Assembly (NCBI GenBank): GCA_031177985.1
Contig: JAPSJW010000002.1
Span: forward strand, 308,252-372,251
Origin: Microbacteriaceae bacterium
GTDB taxonomy: Bacteria > Actinomycetota > Actinomycetes > Actinomycetales > Microbacteriaceae
DNA: 64,000 bases
Direction: 5' to 3'
Position numbers and translations under genes: made by a program. Positions 1-9,371 of this stretch are shown here, piece by piece (the stretch's first letter is position 1; each line of letters starts with the position of its first letter). The notes beneath the pieces are model-generated. The model was given only the letters and a program-made list of their open reading frames with translations. It was not told the origin of the DNA and did no database searches.

Positions 1-40
1 CCTCCCGGGGGGGGGGGGGGGCGCCCCCCCCCCCCCCGCG
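1..40. other. Poly-G/poly-C hairpin at the window edge
   Basis: A run of 15 G (7-21) is followed by CG and then a run of 14 C (24-37), forming an almost pure G:C inverted repeat. Nothing else in the window resembles it. It sits at base 1, so the likeliest explanation is a contig end made of low-quality or mis-assembled sequence. Bases 41-80, leading into the first gene, show no convincing Shine-Dalgarno. Confidence 0.6.
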
Positions 41-80
41 CCCAGCACCCTGTTCACACCACGAAGGCCACTTCCGACCC

Positions 81-1613
81 ATGGCAACGTTCGTCATCCG
101 GAGGCTCATCGCCTCCTTCTTCGTCTTCCTCGCGGCGACGTACCTCATGTACATCCTCACCGCGCTCTCGGGCGACCCGCTCGAGGAACTCCGGCTCAGC
201 GCCTCGCCCAACAAGGAATCGCTGATCGAGGCGCGCATCAACCTGCTCAACCTCGATGTGCCGCCGTACCTGCGCTACTTCATCTGGCTCGCGGGCGTCG
301 GGGGATGCTTCATCGGCCGTTGCGACCTGGGCGTCAACATCCAGGGCCAGCCGGTCACCGTGCTGCTCGGGCAGGCGCTCGGCCAGACCCTCCAACTCGT
401 CACCACCGCCGCGATCCTCGCGATCATCATCGGCATCGTCATCGGAATCGTCACTGCACTGAGGCAGTACAGCGGTTTCGACTACGGCGTGACCTTCACG
501 ACCTTCCTCTTCTTCTCGCTGCCGATCTTCTGGGTCGCCGTGCTGCTCAAGCAGTACGTGGCGATCGGCTTCAACGACTTCCTCCAGGAACCGACGATCC
601 CACCCCTCGTGATAGGGGTGCTCGCCGTGCTCGCCGGGCTCTTCTGGATGGCACTCATCGGCGGGGCGATCAGGCGGAAGGTCATCGTGTTCGCGATCGC
701 CGCCGTCGTGACGGCGGGCGTGCTCGTCTACATGGACCTCACCCGGTGGTTCGAGAACCCGTCGCTCGGCCCCGTGGTGGTCATCCTCTCCGCCGTGGGT
801 GCCGCCTACGGTGTGACGGCAATCTCGACCGGACTCAAGAACAAGCGCGCGCTCTACTCGTCGCTGACGGTGGCCGGTGTGGGCGTCCTGTTCTACCTCT
901 TCCTCAAGCCGTTCGTGTTCTACGCGATGACGCTGCCCCTGTACCTCGGCCTCGCGGTCGGAGCCCTCGTGATCGGCGGGCTGATCGGCTGGCTGTGGGG
1001 CGGGCCTGATCGGTGGCAGTCGGTGCGCACCGCGGCGATCGTCGCGCTGCTGATCGGCGTCGTGATCTCAATCGACGAGCACATGCGTTGGTTCAGCGCC
1101 TACGCCGGATCCAGCCGGGTCGGCAATCGCCCCATCGCGACGATCGGCGCGGAGACCCCCAACCTCGGCGGTAACTTCTGGATCCAGGGCGTGGACACCT
1201 TCACGCATGTGCTGCTGCCGACCCTCGCGCTCATCCTGATCTCGATCGCCAGCTACACGCGGTACACCCGGTCGAGCATGCTCGAGGTGCTGAACCAGGA
1301 CTACATCCGCACCGCGCGCGCCAAGGGACTCACCGAGCGCACCGTCGTCGTGCGGCATGCCTTCCGCAACGCCATGATCCCGATTGCGACCATCGTCGCG
1401 TTCGACATCGGCTCGATCGTCGGAGGCGCGGTCATCACCGAGCGCGTCTTCGGGTGGACCGGCATGGGTCAGCTGTTCGTGAACGGCCTCGACCACATCG
1501 ATCCGAACCCCGTCATGGCGTTCTTCCTGGTGACCGGCACCCTGGCGATCATCTTCAACCTCATCGCGGACCTCGTCTACGCCGCGCTCGACCCCCGGAT
1601 CAGGCTCTCGTAA
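81..1613 (+). CDS. Peptide-type ABC transporter permease (DppB/OppB family) with membrane insertion
   Basis: Membrane permease of a di/oligopeptide-class ABC importer. The N-terminus has the first membrane helix of the family, and the C-terminal third carries the transport core with the ATPase-contacting loop (YIRTARAKGL, about residue 408) and the usual ending ALDPRIRLS. At 510 residues it is much longer than the usual 310-340. The extra length is a hydrophobic block at about residues 170-350 with several additional membrane segments, placed between the SLPIFW helix and the segment containing NLGGNFWI. The stop overlaps the next start (TAATG), so the two permeases are translationally coupled. 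The substrate cannot be told from sequence. The absence of a visible ribosome site may reflect the poor sequence just upstream. Confidence 0.9.
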   Translation: MATFVIRRLIASFFVFLAATYLMYILTALSGDPLEELRLSASPNKESLIEARINLLNLDVPPYLRYFIWLAGVGGCFIGRCDLGVNIQGQPVTVLLGQALGQTLQLVTTAAILAIIIGIVIGIVTALRQYSGFDYGVTFTTFLFFSLPIFWVAVLLKQYVAIGFNDFLQEPTIPPLVIGVLAVLAGLFWMALIGGAIRRKVIVFAIAAVVTAGVLVYMDLTRWFENPSLGPVVVILSAVGAAYGVTAISTGLKNKRALYSSLTVAGVGVLFYLFLKPFVFYAMTLPLYLGLAVGALVIGGLIGWLWGGPDRWQSVRTAAIVALLIGVVISIDEHMRWFSAYAGSSRVGNRPIATIGAETPNLGGNFWIQGVDTFTHVLLPTLALILISIASYTRYTRSSMLEVLNQDYIRTARAKGLTERTVVVRHAFRNAMIPIATIVAFDIGSIVGGAVITERVFGWTGMGQLFVNGLDHIDPNPVMAFFLVTGTLAIIFNLIADLVYAALDPRIRLS

Positions 1614-2755
1614 TGACCAACGTCAATCTCCCGATCCCCGAGCCAGGCCACCACGAGCCCGGCATCACCGACGCCGAGTCGAACATCGAGCTCAAAGAGG
1701 TCGAGGGGCTCAGTCAGGGTCAGATCGTCCGCAAGCGGTTCTTCCGGCACCGCGGCGCCGTCATCGCGATGATCGTGCTGGGCTTCATCGTGCTGCTGTC
1801 GTTCTCGAGCGTCGGCGTCGTGATCGGCGACCTGCGCATCCCCGGCTGGTGGCCGTTCACCTGGACCGAGCTGACCGACATCGTCGACCGCACGAGGCCG
1901 AGCGTCACCCACCCGTTCGGCCAGGACGAAGTGGGCCGCGACATCTTCGCGGTCGTCATGCGCGGTGCCCAGCAGTCGCTCATGGTCATGGTCATCGCGG
2001 GCGTCATCGCGACCCTCGTCGGCACCGCGCTCGGCGCCCTCGCCGGCTACTACCGGCGCGGCGTCGACTCGGTCATCATGCGCTTCACCGACGTCATCAT
2101 CACGATCCCGCTGATCGTCATCGGCGCGGTGCTCGGCAACGGCCTCGGCAACCTGGGCGCAGCGGTGCTCGGCGTCGTCATCGGGCTGTTCTCCTGGACG
2201 AGCCTCGCGCGCCTCGTGCGCGCCGAGTTCCTGAGCCTGCGCGAGCGCGAATTCGTCGACGCGGCGCGGGTCGCCGGAGCGAGCGACGGGCGCATCATCT
2301 TCCGCCACATCCTGCCGAACGCGGTGGGCGTGATCATCGTCAACTCGACGCTGCTCATGGCGGCGGCGATCCTCCTCGAGACCGCGCTGAGCTTCCTCGG
2401 CTTCGGCGTGGAGTCGCCCGACACGTCGCTCGGCAAGATCATCAGCGACAACCAGGCCGCCTTCGCCACCAGGCCGTGGCTGTTCTGGTGGCCGGGTCTC
2501 TTCATCGTCGCGATCGCGCTCTGCATCAACTTCATCGGCGACGGTCTGCGCGACGCTTTCGACCCCCGTCAGAAGCGCGTGCCGAGCGCTCGCACGCTCG
2601 AGAAGGCCGAGCGCAAGGAGTCCGGACACCGCGGCTCAGCGGGCCCCTCGGACACCGGCAGCAACACGCGCGGCACGGTCGACGCGACGGGTCGCGGCAC
2701 GCCCGGGCGGCCCGGCTCGACCGCCGGGTCGCCCGACGCGGACGGCGGCCGCTGA
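1613..2755 (+). CDS. Peptide-type ABC transporter permease (DppC/OppC family)
   Basis: Second permease of the importer, 380 residues from the ATG at 1613 that overlaps the preceding stop. It has the cytoplasmic N-terminal segment typical of DppC, a first helix at about residues 45-65, a PFGQDEVGRD motif before the transport core, and the ATPase-docking loop FVDAARVAGA at about residue 213. The C-terminal 55-60 residues after the conserved RDAFDPR end are low-complexity Gly/Ser/Thr/Arg sequence, probably a disordered cytoplasmic tail longer than in most homologues. A start further upstream exists in the same frame, but it would overlap most of the end of the first permease and adds no conserved sequence. 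Confidence 0.9.
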   Translation: MTNVNLPIPEPGHHEPGITDAESNIELKEVEGLSQGQIVRKRFFRHRGAVIAMIVLGFIVLLSFSSVGVVIGDLRIPGWWPFTWTELTDIVDRTRPSVTHPFGQDEVGRDIFAVVMRGAQQSLMVMVIAGVIATLVGTALGALAGYYRRGVDSVIMRFTDVIITIPLIVIGAVLGNGLGNLGAAVLGVVIGLFSWTSLARLVRAEFLSLREREFVDAARVAGASDGRIIFRHILPNAVGVIIVNSTLLMAAAILLETALSFLGFGVESPDTSLGKIISDNQAAFATRPWLFWWPGLFIVAIALCINFIGDGLRDAFDPRQKRVPSARTLEKAERKESGHRGSAGPSDTGSNTRGTVDATGRGTPGRPGSTAGSPDADGGR

Positions 2756-2764
2756 GTGCGGGCG

Positions 2765-3376
2765 CTACAGCAGCGCGCCGAGCACCGACGCGACCACGAG
2801 GCCGGCCAGCACGGCGATCGTGACACGGTGGTACTCGGTGCGAGTGCGATGAGGCGCGGCGAGCGCATCGAAGGCGCCGTCTTCCCGCAGCTGCTCCAGA
2901 CGGGTGCGGATGAGGTAGGCGGCGGCTCCCGACGCGGAGCGCGGAAGATCGCCAGGGCGCACGGTGCCCTGCGGTCCGAGCGCCGTGCGGGCGACGATGC
3001 GGCCGTCCTCCTTGCTGGTCGACGCCACGGAGTAGCGGCCGGGAGCCGGCGCGGCCCACGCGCTGATCACGCCGTCCGAGGTGTGCAGCGTCAGGGAGTA
3101 CTTCGTGTCGACCACCTGGATGGCCGACCACGGGATGTGGACGGTGCGGAACGGATTGCGCACCGTGACGGCGTGCTCCTCCACTCGCACCTCGGGCAGC
3201 CAGAACAGCACCCAGGCGAGCACTCCGATCAGCAGCGGCACCCAGCCGTAGCGCAGGAGGCCCGCCCAGTCGCCCGCGGCCACGAAACCGGCCAGCGCGC
3301 CGAGCGACAGCACGGCGCCGGCGACGGCGAGCACCCGGCCGGAGGTCGGGCGGAAGCTCGCCGGCCGGAAGATCAT
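2765..3376 (-). CDS. PH domain-containing membrane protein
   Basis: A 203-residue protein with two hydrophobic helices near the N-terminus (about residues 14-34 and 40-60), a beta-rich segment resembling the bacterial PH (bPH2-like) domain at about 62-125 (VRVEEHAVTVRNPFRTVHIP, then WSAIQVVD), a linker, and one hydrophobic helix at the extreme C-terminus (about 183-203). The domain probably faces the cytoplasm. No enzymatic motif is visible. It lies on the opposite strand between the permease and ATPase genes, so it interrupts the ABC operon and is transcribed divergently from the ATPase gene. A role in membrane-protein assembly or stress is only a guess from the family. Confidence 0.75.
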   Translation of the reverse strand: MIFRPASFRPTSGRVLAVAGAVLSLGALAGFVAAGDWAGLLRYGWVPLLIGVLAWVLFWLPEVRVEEHAVTVRNPFRTVHIPWSAIQVVDTKYSLTLHTSDGVISAWAAPAPGRYSVASTSKEDGRIVARTALGPQGTVRPGDLPRSASGAAAYLIRTRLEQLREDGAFDALAAPHRTRTEYHRVTIAVLAGLVVASVLGALL

Positions 3377-3396
3377 GACTTCACCTTCTCAGAACC

Positions 3397-3405
3397 GGGA
3401 GAGGA
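3397..3405 (+). promoter_or_regulatory. Strong ribosome-binding site of the ABC ATPase gene
   Basis: GGGAGAGGA lies 7 nt before the GTG at 3413 and fixes that start. It shows that the ATPase gene is translated from a leadered message and is not coupled to the permeases. Confidence 0.7.
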
Positions 3406-3412
3406 TTCCTAA

Positions 3413-5080
3413 GTGAGCACCCCGAACACCGAGACCGTGCTCGAGGTCACCGGCCTCGACGTCGACTTCTGGGTCGACGGCGCGTACTACCCCGCGGCCG
3501 TTGACATGAACTACAAGGTCCGCCGGGGCGAGGTGCTCGCCATCGTCGGCGAATCCGGCTCGGGCAAGAGCTCGAGCTCCATGGCGCTCCTCGGCCTGCT
3601 GCCCTCGAACGCGAAGGTCGACGGCTCCATCAAGCTCCTCGGCCGCGAGCTCGGCGGCATCGATCCGGCCGAGCTGCGCAGGGTGCGCGGCGGCGAGATC
3701 GCGGTCATCTTCCAGGAGCCCATGACGGCGCTGAACCCGGTCTACACGGTCGGCTTCCAGATCATGGAGGCGCTGCGCTCGCAATTCCCGATCGGTCCGA
3801 CCGAGGCCAGGGAGCGCGCGCTCGAACTGCTGCGTCAGGTCGAGATGCCCAACCCCGAGGTCGCGTTCGACAAGTACCCGCACCAGCTGTCCGGCGGTCA
3901 GCGGCAGCGCGCCATGATCGCCCAGTCGATCTCCTGCGACCCCGTACTGCTCGTCGCCGACGAGCCCACGACGGCGCTCGACGTGACGGTGCAGGCCGAG
4001 ATCCTCGATCTCATGCGCAACCTCCGGAAGCGCCTCGACTCCGCGATCCTGCTCATCACGCACGACATGGGCGTGGTCGCCGACCTCGCGGACAGCATCC
4101 TCGTCATGAAGGACGGTCGCGTGGTGGAGGCGGGCACCGTGTCCGAGGTGTTCCACGCGCCGAAGCACCCGTACACCCAGCAGCTTCTCCAGGCGGTTCC
4201 GCACCTCGGAGACGCGCCCGTGCGCGTCGTGCAGCCCAAGGAGGGCGTGGACGCCACGAAGCCCGTGCTCAAGCTCGAGGAGGTGGCGATCGAGTACCCC
4301 AAGCGAGGACGCATCCCCGCCTTCCGTGCCGCCGAGCACGTCAACCTCGAGATCTTCCCCGGCGAGATCCTCGGCCTCGTCGGCGAATCGGGGTCCGGCA
4401 AGACCACGATCGGCCGCGCATCCGTGGGGCTGCTGCCCATCGCCGAAGGCAAGCTCATCAGCGCCGGCATCGACATCTCGAACGCGGGCCCCAAGGAGCT
4501 GCGACCGCTGCGCAGGAAGACGGGCATCGTCTTCCAGGACCCCGCCTCGAGCCTCAACCCGCGCATGCCGATCGGCCAGAGCATCGGGGAGCCGCTCCTG
4601 CTCGCGGGCGAGGCCAAGGGCGCCGACCTCGACCGCCGCGTCGAGACGCTGCTCGACCAGGTCGAGCTGCCCCGCAGCTACCGCAACCGCTTCCCGCACG
4701 AGCTGTCGGGTGGCCAGCGCCAGCGCATCGGCATCGCCCGCGCCCTCGCGCTCAGCCCCGAGCTGCTCGTCGCCGACGAGCCGACGAGCGCGCTCGACGT
4801 CTCGGTGCAGGCACGCTTCCTCGACCTGCTGCAGGAGCTCCAGCGCGAGCTGCACTTCGCCTGCCTCTTCATCAGCCACGACCTCGCCGTCGTCGACCTG
4901 CTCGCGCACCGGATCGCGGTCATGCACCGCGGCCGGATCGTGGAGCAGGGCACGCGCGACGAGATCCTGCGCAACCCGAAGGAGCCCTACACGCAGCGGC
5001 TGATCGCCGCCGTGCCGGTCCCGGACCCCGAGGAGCAGCGTCAGCGCCGCGACGCGAGGGCCGCGGCGCGCGCCTCCTGA
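3413..5080 (+). CDS. ABC transporter ATP-binding protein, DppD-DppF fusion
   Basis: A 555-residue protein with two complete nucleotide-binding domains in one chain, the combined equivalent of DppD and DppF. Domain 1 has Walker A GESGSGKSS (about 46-54), signature LSGGQRQR (about 159), and Walker B ending in ADEPTTALDVT. Domain 2 has Walker A GESGSGKTT (about 320), signature LSGGQRQR (about 430) and ADEPTSALDV. Both carry the oligopeptide-type C-terminal extension with the KHPYTQQLL / KEPYTQRLI motif. It powers the importer formed with the two permeases and presumably the binding protein encoded 50 nt downstream. Confidence 0.95.
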   Translation: MSTPNTETVLEVTGLDVDFWVDGAYYPAAVDMNYKVRRGEVLAIVGESGSGKSSSSMALLGLLPSNAKVDGSIKLLGRELGGIDPAELRRVRGGEIAVIFQEPMTALNPVYTVGFQIMEALRSQFPIGPTEARERALELLRQVEMPNPEVAFDKYPHQLSGGQRQRAMIAQSISCDPVLLVADEPTTALDVTVQAEILDLMRNLRKRLDSAILLITHDMGVVADLADSILVMKDGRVVEAGTVSEVFHAPKHPYTQQLLQAVPHLGDAPVRVVQPKEGVDATKPVLKLEEVAIEYPKRGRIPAFRAAEHVNLEIFPGEILGLVGESGSGKTTIGRASVGLLPIAEGKLISAGIDISNAGPKELRPLRRKTGIVFQDPASSLNPRMPIGQSIGEPLLLAGEAKGADLDRRVETLLDQVELPRSYRNRFPHELSGGQRQRIGIARALALSPELLVADEPTSALDVSVQARFLDLLQELQRELHFACLFISHDLAVVDLLAHRIAVMHRGRIVEQGTRDEILRNPKEPYTQRLIAAVPVPDPEEQRQRRDARAAARAS

Positions 5081-5127
5081 CGCGCAGCCGGTGTCGCGGC
5101 GCGCGAGCGCTGCGGTGGCAGACTGGG

Positions 5128-6915
5128 ATGATGCTCTTCCCGCACCGACGGTCGTTCCGGCGTGCCGCCGTATCGCTCGCCGCTGTGCTGCTGCTCGCGG
5201 GGTGCACGACCGCCCCCGAGCCGGTGGAGGGGTCGGCCGTGACCGTCGCGCTGAGCAGCCCGTTCACGTCGTTCAACGCGCAGACCTCCTTCGGCAACCA
5301 GGCGACCAACAACGCCATCCGTCACCTCACGACCTCCCAGTTCGTGTCCTACGACGCTGCGGGGGAGCTCGTCGCCGACGAGTCGTTCGGCACGATGACG
5401 GTCGAGAGCGAGGACCCGCTCGAGGTCACCTACCGCGTCGGTGAGAACGTGACCTGGTCCGACGGCGAGCCGGTCGACGCCGCGGATCTGCTGCTCGGCT
5501 GGGTGGCGAACTCCGGGGTGCTCAACACCGAGGGCTTCGAGCCCGCCGACTTCATCGACGACGAGACGGGGCGCTTCACCGACGAGGTGCCGACGGATGC
5601 CGTCTGGTTCGACGGCGAGACCAGCAACGGCCTGCAGGGGGTCACCGCGACTCCCGAGCTGGGCGAGGACGGCCGATCGATCACGCTGCGCTGGGACGAG
5701 TACTTCGTCGACTGGCAGCTCGCCTTCGAGGTGGGCCCGCCCGCGCACACCGTCGCTGAACGCGCCCTCGCTCTCGACGACCCGGACGACGCCAAGCAGG
5801 CGGTGCTCGACGCGATCACGGACGCCGACACCGAGGCGCTCGCGGCCCTGTCCCGCGCGTGGAACAGCTCCTTCGACCTCGCCGCGGGCGAGGAGATCCC
5901 GCCGAGCGCCGGGCCGTTCATCGTCGAGTCGGCGGATGAGCAGCAGGTGGAGCTCGCGGTGAACCCCGAGTACGCGGGGGCTCGCCGCCCGTCGTACGAG
6001 ACGGTCGTCGTGCGCACGATCCCCGACCCGCTCGACGCCGTGGCCGCGCTCGAGGCCGGCGAAGTGGACGTCATCGACCCCCAGGTCTCGCCTGAGTCGG
6101 CGGAGCGGATGCTCATGCTCGACGGGGTCACGGTGCTCGCCGGGTCCGACGCGAGCTACGAGCACCTCGACCTGCGCGTCGACGGCGGCCGCAGCGGGCA
6201 CTTCGACGACCCGCTCGTCCGCCGAGCGTTCCTGCATGTCGTGCCTCGCGCCGAGATCCTCGACGAGCTGGTCGCTCCGATCCAGGAGGAGGCGCGCCCG
6301 CGATCGTCGTTCGTCTTCGATCAGTCGGATCCGGATTACGAGACGAGCGTCGAGCGCAACGGCTCTGACGTGTACGCCGAGGTCGACGTGCAGGCCGCAC
6401 GCGACCTGCTCGCCGAGGCGGAGGTCACCGAACCCGAGGTGTGCATCCTGTTCTCCTCCTCCAACCCGCGCCGGGTGCGCGAGTTCGAGCTGATCCGGGA
6501 TTCGGCGGCGCAGGCCGGCTTCCGCGTCACCGACTGCTCGACGGCCGACATCCTCCCGGTGCTCGGCACCGAGGGCAGCTACGACGCTGCGCTCTTCGGG
6601 TGGGAGAACAGCAACTTCTCGGTCTCCGCGCTCGCCGCAGTCTTCGCCTCGACGGGCATCGAGAACTACAACGAGTACTCCGACGCGACCGTCGACGCGC
6701 TGCTCACCGCGGTGCAGGGGCCGGGCGACGAGGAGCAGCGCACCGAGCAGCTGCGCGAGGTCGACCGGCTGCTGTGGGAGGACGCCTACGGCATGCCGCT
6801 CTACCAGCTCCCGACCCTCGCGGCGCACGACGAGGACATCAAGGGAGTGTCGCGCTCGCCGTTGCCGCCTGGCGTGCTCTGGAACGTCTGGGACTGGCGT
6901 CCGGTCGAGAGCTGA
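5128..6915 (+). CDS. Family-5 solute-binding lipoprotein (LpqW-like position next to typA)
   Basis: Secreted lipoprotein of 595 residues with an Arg-rich N-terminus, a short hydrophobic stretch and the lipobox LLAGC (Cys26). The mature part has the SBP_bac_5 layout: an early SPFTSFN segment, YRVGENVTWSDGEPVDAADL around residue 100, and a C-terminal half ending with the aromatic LWNVWDWRPVE. It lies directly after the ATPase gene and may serve that importer. The same gene order (binding lipoprotein beside typA) occurs in mycobacteria as lpqW-typA, where LpqW is linked to cell-wall glycolipid synthesis, so a non-transport role is possible. ATG codons at 5128 and 5131 compete. The hexamer CAGACT at 5119-5124 would fit leaderless initiation at 5131. 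Confidence 0.88.
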   Translation: MMLFPHRRSFRRAAVSLAAVLLLAGCTTAPEPVEGSAVTVALSSPFTSFNAQTSFGNQATNNAIRHLTTSQFVSYDAAGELVADESFGTMTVESEDPLEVTYRVGENVTWSDGEPVDAADLLLGWVANSGVLNTEGFEPADFIDDETGRFTDEVPTDAVWFDGETSNGLQGVTATPELGEDGRSITLRWDEYFVDWQLAFEVGPPAHTVAERALALDDPDDAKQAVLDAITDADTEALAALSRAWNSSFDLAAGEEIPPSAGPFIVESADEQQVELAVNPEYAGARRPSYETVVVRTIPDPLDAVAALEAGEVDVIDPQVSPESAERMLMLDGVTVLAGSDASYEHLDLRVDGGRSGHFDDPLVRRAFLHVVPRAEILDELVAPIQEEARPRSSFVFDQSDPDYETSVERNGSDVYAEVDVQAARDLLAEAEVTEPEVCILFSSSNPRRVREFELIRDSAAQAGFRVTDCSTADILPVLGTEGSYDAALFGWENSNFSVSALAAVFASTGIENYNEYSDATVDALLTAVQGPGDEEQRTEQLREVDRLLWEDAYGMPLYQLPTLAAHDEDIKGVSRSPLPPGVLWNVWDWRPVES

Positions 6916-6922
6916 GCGGATG

Positions 6923-6937
6923 CCGGGCGTCGCCCGG
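6923..6937. terminator. GC hairpin between the binding-protein gene and typA
   Basis: CCGGGCG and CGCCCGG are separated by one base, 8 nt after the upstream stop. There is no U-tract. The hairpin touches the TAGACT hexamer of the presumed typA promoter, so it could terminate the upstream message or act as an operator. Confidence 0.4.
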
Positions 6938-6943
6938 TAGACT
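6938..6943 (+). promoter_or_regulatory. -10 element upstream of typA
   Basis: TAGACT matches the TANNNT -10 consensus and would give a leader of about 40 nt before the ATG at 6991. A weak AGGA lies 9 nt before that ATG. No clear -35 is seen. Confidence 0.5.
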
Positions 6944-6990
6944 CGCGCCGCGGGAATCCCCGCCTTCCCCCAGCTTTAGGACTCACCCGT

Positions 6991-8898
6991 ATGCCCCTGG
7001 CCACCCGCTCCGACCTGCGCAACGTCGCGATCGTCGCCCACGTCGACCACGGCAAGACGACGCTCGTCGACGCGATGCTGAGGCAGACGAACTCGTTCGA
7101 GGCGCATGCGCACCTCGAGGATCGCGCCATGGACTCGAACGACCTCGAGCGCGAGAAGGGGATCACGATCCTCGCGAAGAACACCGCGGTGCTCTACGCG
7201 GGGGAGCACGCGACCGACGGCGCGGTGACGATCAACGTAATCGACACCCCCGGTCACGCCGACTTCGGCGGCGAGGTCGAGCGAGGCCTCAGCATGGTCG
7301 ACGGGGTCGTGCTCCTGGTCGACGCGAGCGAGGGGCCGCTGCCGCAGACCCGCTTCGTGCTGCGCAAGGCGCTCGAGGCGAAGCTGCCCGTCATCCTGCT
7401 CGTGAACAAGACCGACCGACCCGATGCCCGCATCGACGAGGTCGTCGCCGAGACCCAGGACCTGCTGCTCGGGCTCGCGAGCGACCTCTCCGACGAGGTG
7501 CCCGACCTCGACGTCGACTCGATCCTCGACCTGCCGATCATCTACGCCTCCGGCCGCGCGGGCGCCGCGTCGCGGAACAAGCCCGAGAACGGGTCGCTCC
7601 CCGACAACGACGACCTCGAGCCGCTGTTCGACGCGATCCTCACCCACATCCCTGCGCCGACCTACGAGGACGGGCACCCGCTGCAGGCGCACGTCACCAA
7701 CCTCGACGCCTCGCCGTTCCTCGGCCGCATCGCGCTGCTGCGCATCTTCCACGGCGAGCTGCGCAAGGGGCAGACCGTCGCCTGGGTGCGCCACGACGGC
7801 TCGCACTCGAACGTGCGCATCACCGAGCTGCTGAAGACGCGAGCGCTCGAGCGCTATCCCGCCGAGTCGGCCGGCCCCGGCGACATCGTCGCGGTCGCGG
7901 GCATCCCCGAGATCACGATCGGCGAGACGATCGCCGATTCCGACGACGTGCGCCCGCTGCCGGCGATCACCGTCGATGAGCCGGCCATCTCGATGACGAT
8001 CGGCACCAACACCTCGCCCCTCGTCGGCAAGGTGAAGGGGCACAAGCTCACCGCGCGCATGGTCAAGGACCGCCTCGACCGCGAGCTCATCGGAAACGTC
8101 TCCATCCGCGTGCTCGACGTCGGCCAGCCCGACACCTGGGAGGTGCAGGGCCGCGGCGAGCTCGCGCTCGCCATCCTCGTCGAGAACATGCGACGCGAGG
8201 GCTTCGAGCTCACGGTCGGCAAGCCGCAGGTCGTCACGAAGACCATCGACGGCAAGCTGCATGAGCCCTTCGAGCACCTCACGGTCGACGTTCCCGAGGA
8301 CTACCTCGGCGCCATCACGCAGCTGCTCGCCGCCCGCAAGGGCCGCATGGAGGGCATGACGAACCACGGCACCGGCTGGGTGCGCATGGAGTTCGTGGTG
8401 CCGAGCCGCGGGCTCATCGGCTTCCGCACCGAGTTCCTCACGATCACCCGCGGCACCGGCATCGCCAACGCGATCGCGCACGGCTACGAGCCGTGGGCGG
8501 GGTCGATCCAGACCCGCACGACCGGCTCGATCGTCGCCGACCGCGCCGGCGTCGCAACGCCGTTCGCGATGCTCGCCCTCCAGGAGCGGATGTCGTTCTT
8601 CGTCGAGCCGACGCAGGAGGTCTACGAGGGCATGGTCGTCGGCGAGAACTCGCGCGCCGAGGACATGGACGTGAACGTCACCAAGGAGAAGCAGCTGACG
8701 AACATGCGCTCGTCGACCGCCGACACCTTCGAGAAGCTCACCCCGCCGCGCCGGCTGACCCTCGAGGAGTGCCTCGAGTTCGCCCGCGAGGACGAGTGCG
8801 TCGAGGTCACCCCCGAGGTCGTCCGCATCCGCAAGGTCGTGCTCGAGCAGAACGCGCGGGCTCGCCAGGCGTCGCGGCTCAAGAGGCAGGACGCCTGA
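6991..8898 (+). CDS. typA: Translational GTPase TypA/BipA
   Basis: Ribosome-associated GTPase of 635 residues, the family's normal length. It has G1 AHVDHGKTT (residues 16-24), G3 [13 protein letters not shown]4 NKTD, an EF-G-like domain II, and the TypA-specific C-terminal region with [12 protein letters not shown] and the [15 protein letters not shown] block. It is involved in 50S maturation and in stress and cold adaptation in other bacteria. The stop overlaps the start of the following lipoprotein gene (TGATG), suggesting coupled translation. Confidence 0.97.
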   Translation: MPLATRSDLRNVAIVAHVDHGKTTLVDAMLRQTNSFEAHAHLEDRAMDSNDLEREKGITILAKNTAVLYAGEHATDGAVTINVIDTPGHADFGGEVERGLSMVDGVVLLVDASEGPLPQTRFVLRKALEAKLPVILLVNKTDRPDARIDEVVAETQDLLLGLASDLSDEVPDLDVDSILDLPIIYASGRAGAASRNKPENGSLPDNDDLEPLFDAILTHIPAPTYEDGHPLQAHVTNLDASPFLGRIALLRIFHGELRKGQTVAWVRHDGSHSNVRITELLKTRALERYPAESAGPGDIVAVAGIPEITIGETIADSDDVRPLPAITVDEPAISMTIGTNTSPLVGKVKGHKLTARMVKDRLDRELIGNVSIRVLDVGQPDTWEVQGRGELALAILVENMRREGFELTVGKPQVVTKTIDGKLHEPFEHLTVDVPEDYLGAITQLLAARKGRMEGMTNHGTGWVRMEFVVPSRGLIGFRTEFLTITRGTGIANAIAHGYEPWAGSIQTRTTGSIVADRAGVATPFAMLALQERMSFFVEPTQEVYEGMVVGENSRAEDMDVNVTKEKQLTNMRSSTADTFEKLTPPRRLTLEECLEFAREDECVEVTPEVVRIRKVVLEQNARARQASRLKRQDA

Positions 8899-9368
8899 TG
8901 CGTCTCGGGACGGCCGCGGCATCCCTCGCCCTCGCGTCGGCGCTCGCCCTCACCGGCTGCTCGGCCGTCGACAGCGTGGTCGAGGGAGTCGTCAACGAGG
9001 GTGTCGAGCAGCTGCAGGGGGGCGTCGACGAGCTGATCAACGAGGCGCTCGGCGGCACCGACATCTCGAACGACGGCCAGCTCCCCGACGGATTCCCCGA
9101 GGCGGACGTGCCCCTCGTCGGCGAGGTGCGCGGCGGCGGTGCAGGCCCCAACGGCAGCGGCTGGGTCGCCCAGACCACGCTGACGGATGCCGGCCAGTTC
9201 GCCGAGGCGCAGACGGCCCTCGAAGACGCAGGCTTCACCTCGTCGTCGGTCTCCAGCGACGAGAACAGCGGATTCGGCAGCTTCGACTCGTCGGCCCACA
9301 CGGTGACCCTCGTCGTCGCGACCGAGGGGTCCGCCGCGGTGGCCACCTACATCGTCACGCCCAAGTAG
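8898..9368 (+). CDS. Small secreted lipoprotein of unknown function
   Basis: A 156-residue protein starting at the ATG that overlaps the typA stop. The N-terminal signal peptide ends in the lipobox LTGC (Cys about 20). The mature domain begins with an acidic amphipathic stretch (VDSVVEGVVNEGVEQLQGG), followed by a compact region containing LPDGFPEADVPLVGEV and a final beta-rich part with TVTLVVATEG. No enzymatic motif is recognised. Similar small lipoproteins accompany typA in related actinomycetes, but I cannot name a characterised family. The ATG overlap suggests co-expression with typA. Confidence 0.8.
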   Translation: MRLGTAAASLALASALALTGCSAVDSVVEGVVNEGVEQLQGGVDELINEALGGTDISNDGQLPDGFPEADVPLVGEVRGGGAGPNGSGWVAQTTLTDAGQFAEAQTALEDAGFTSSSVSSDENSGFGSFDSSAHTVTLVVATEGSAAVATYIVTPK

Positions 9369-9371
9369 CGC

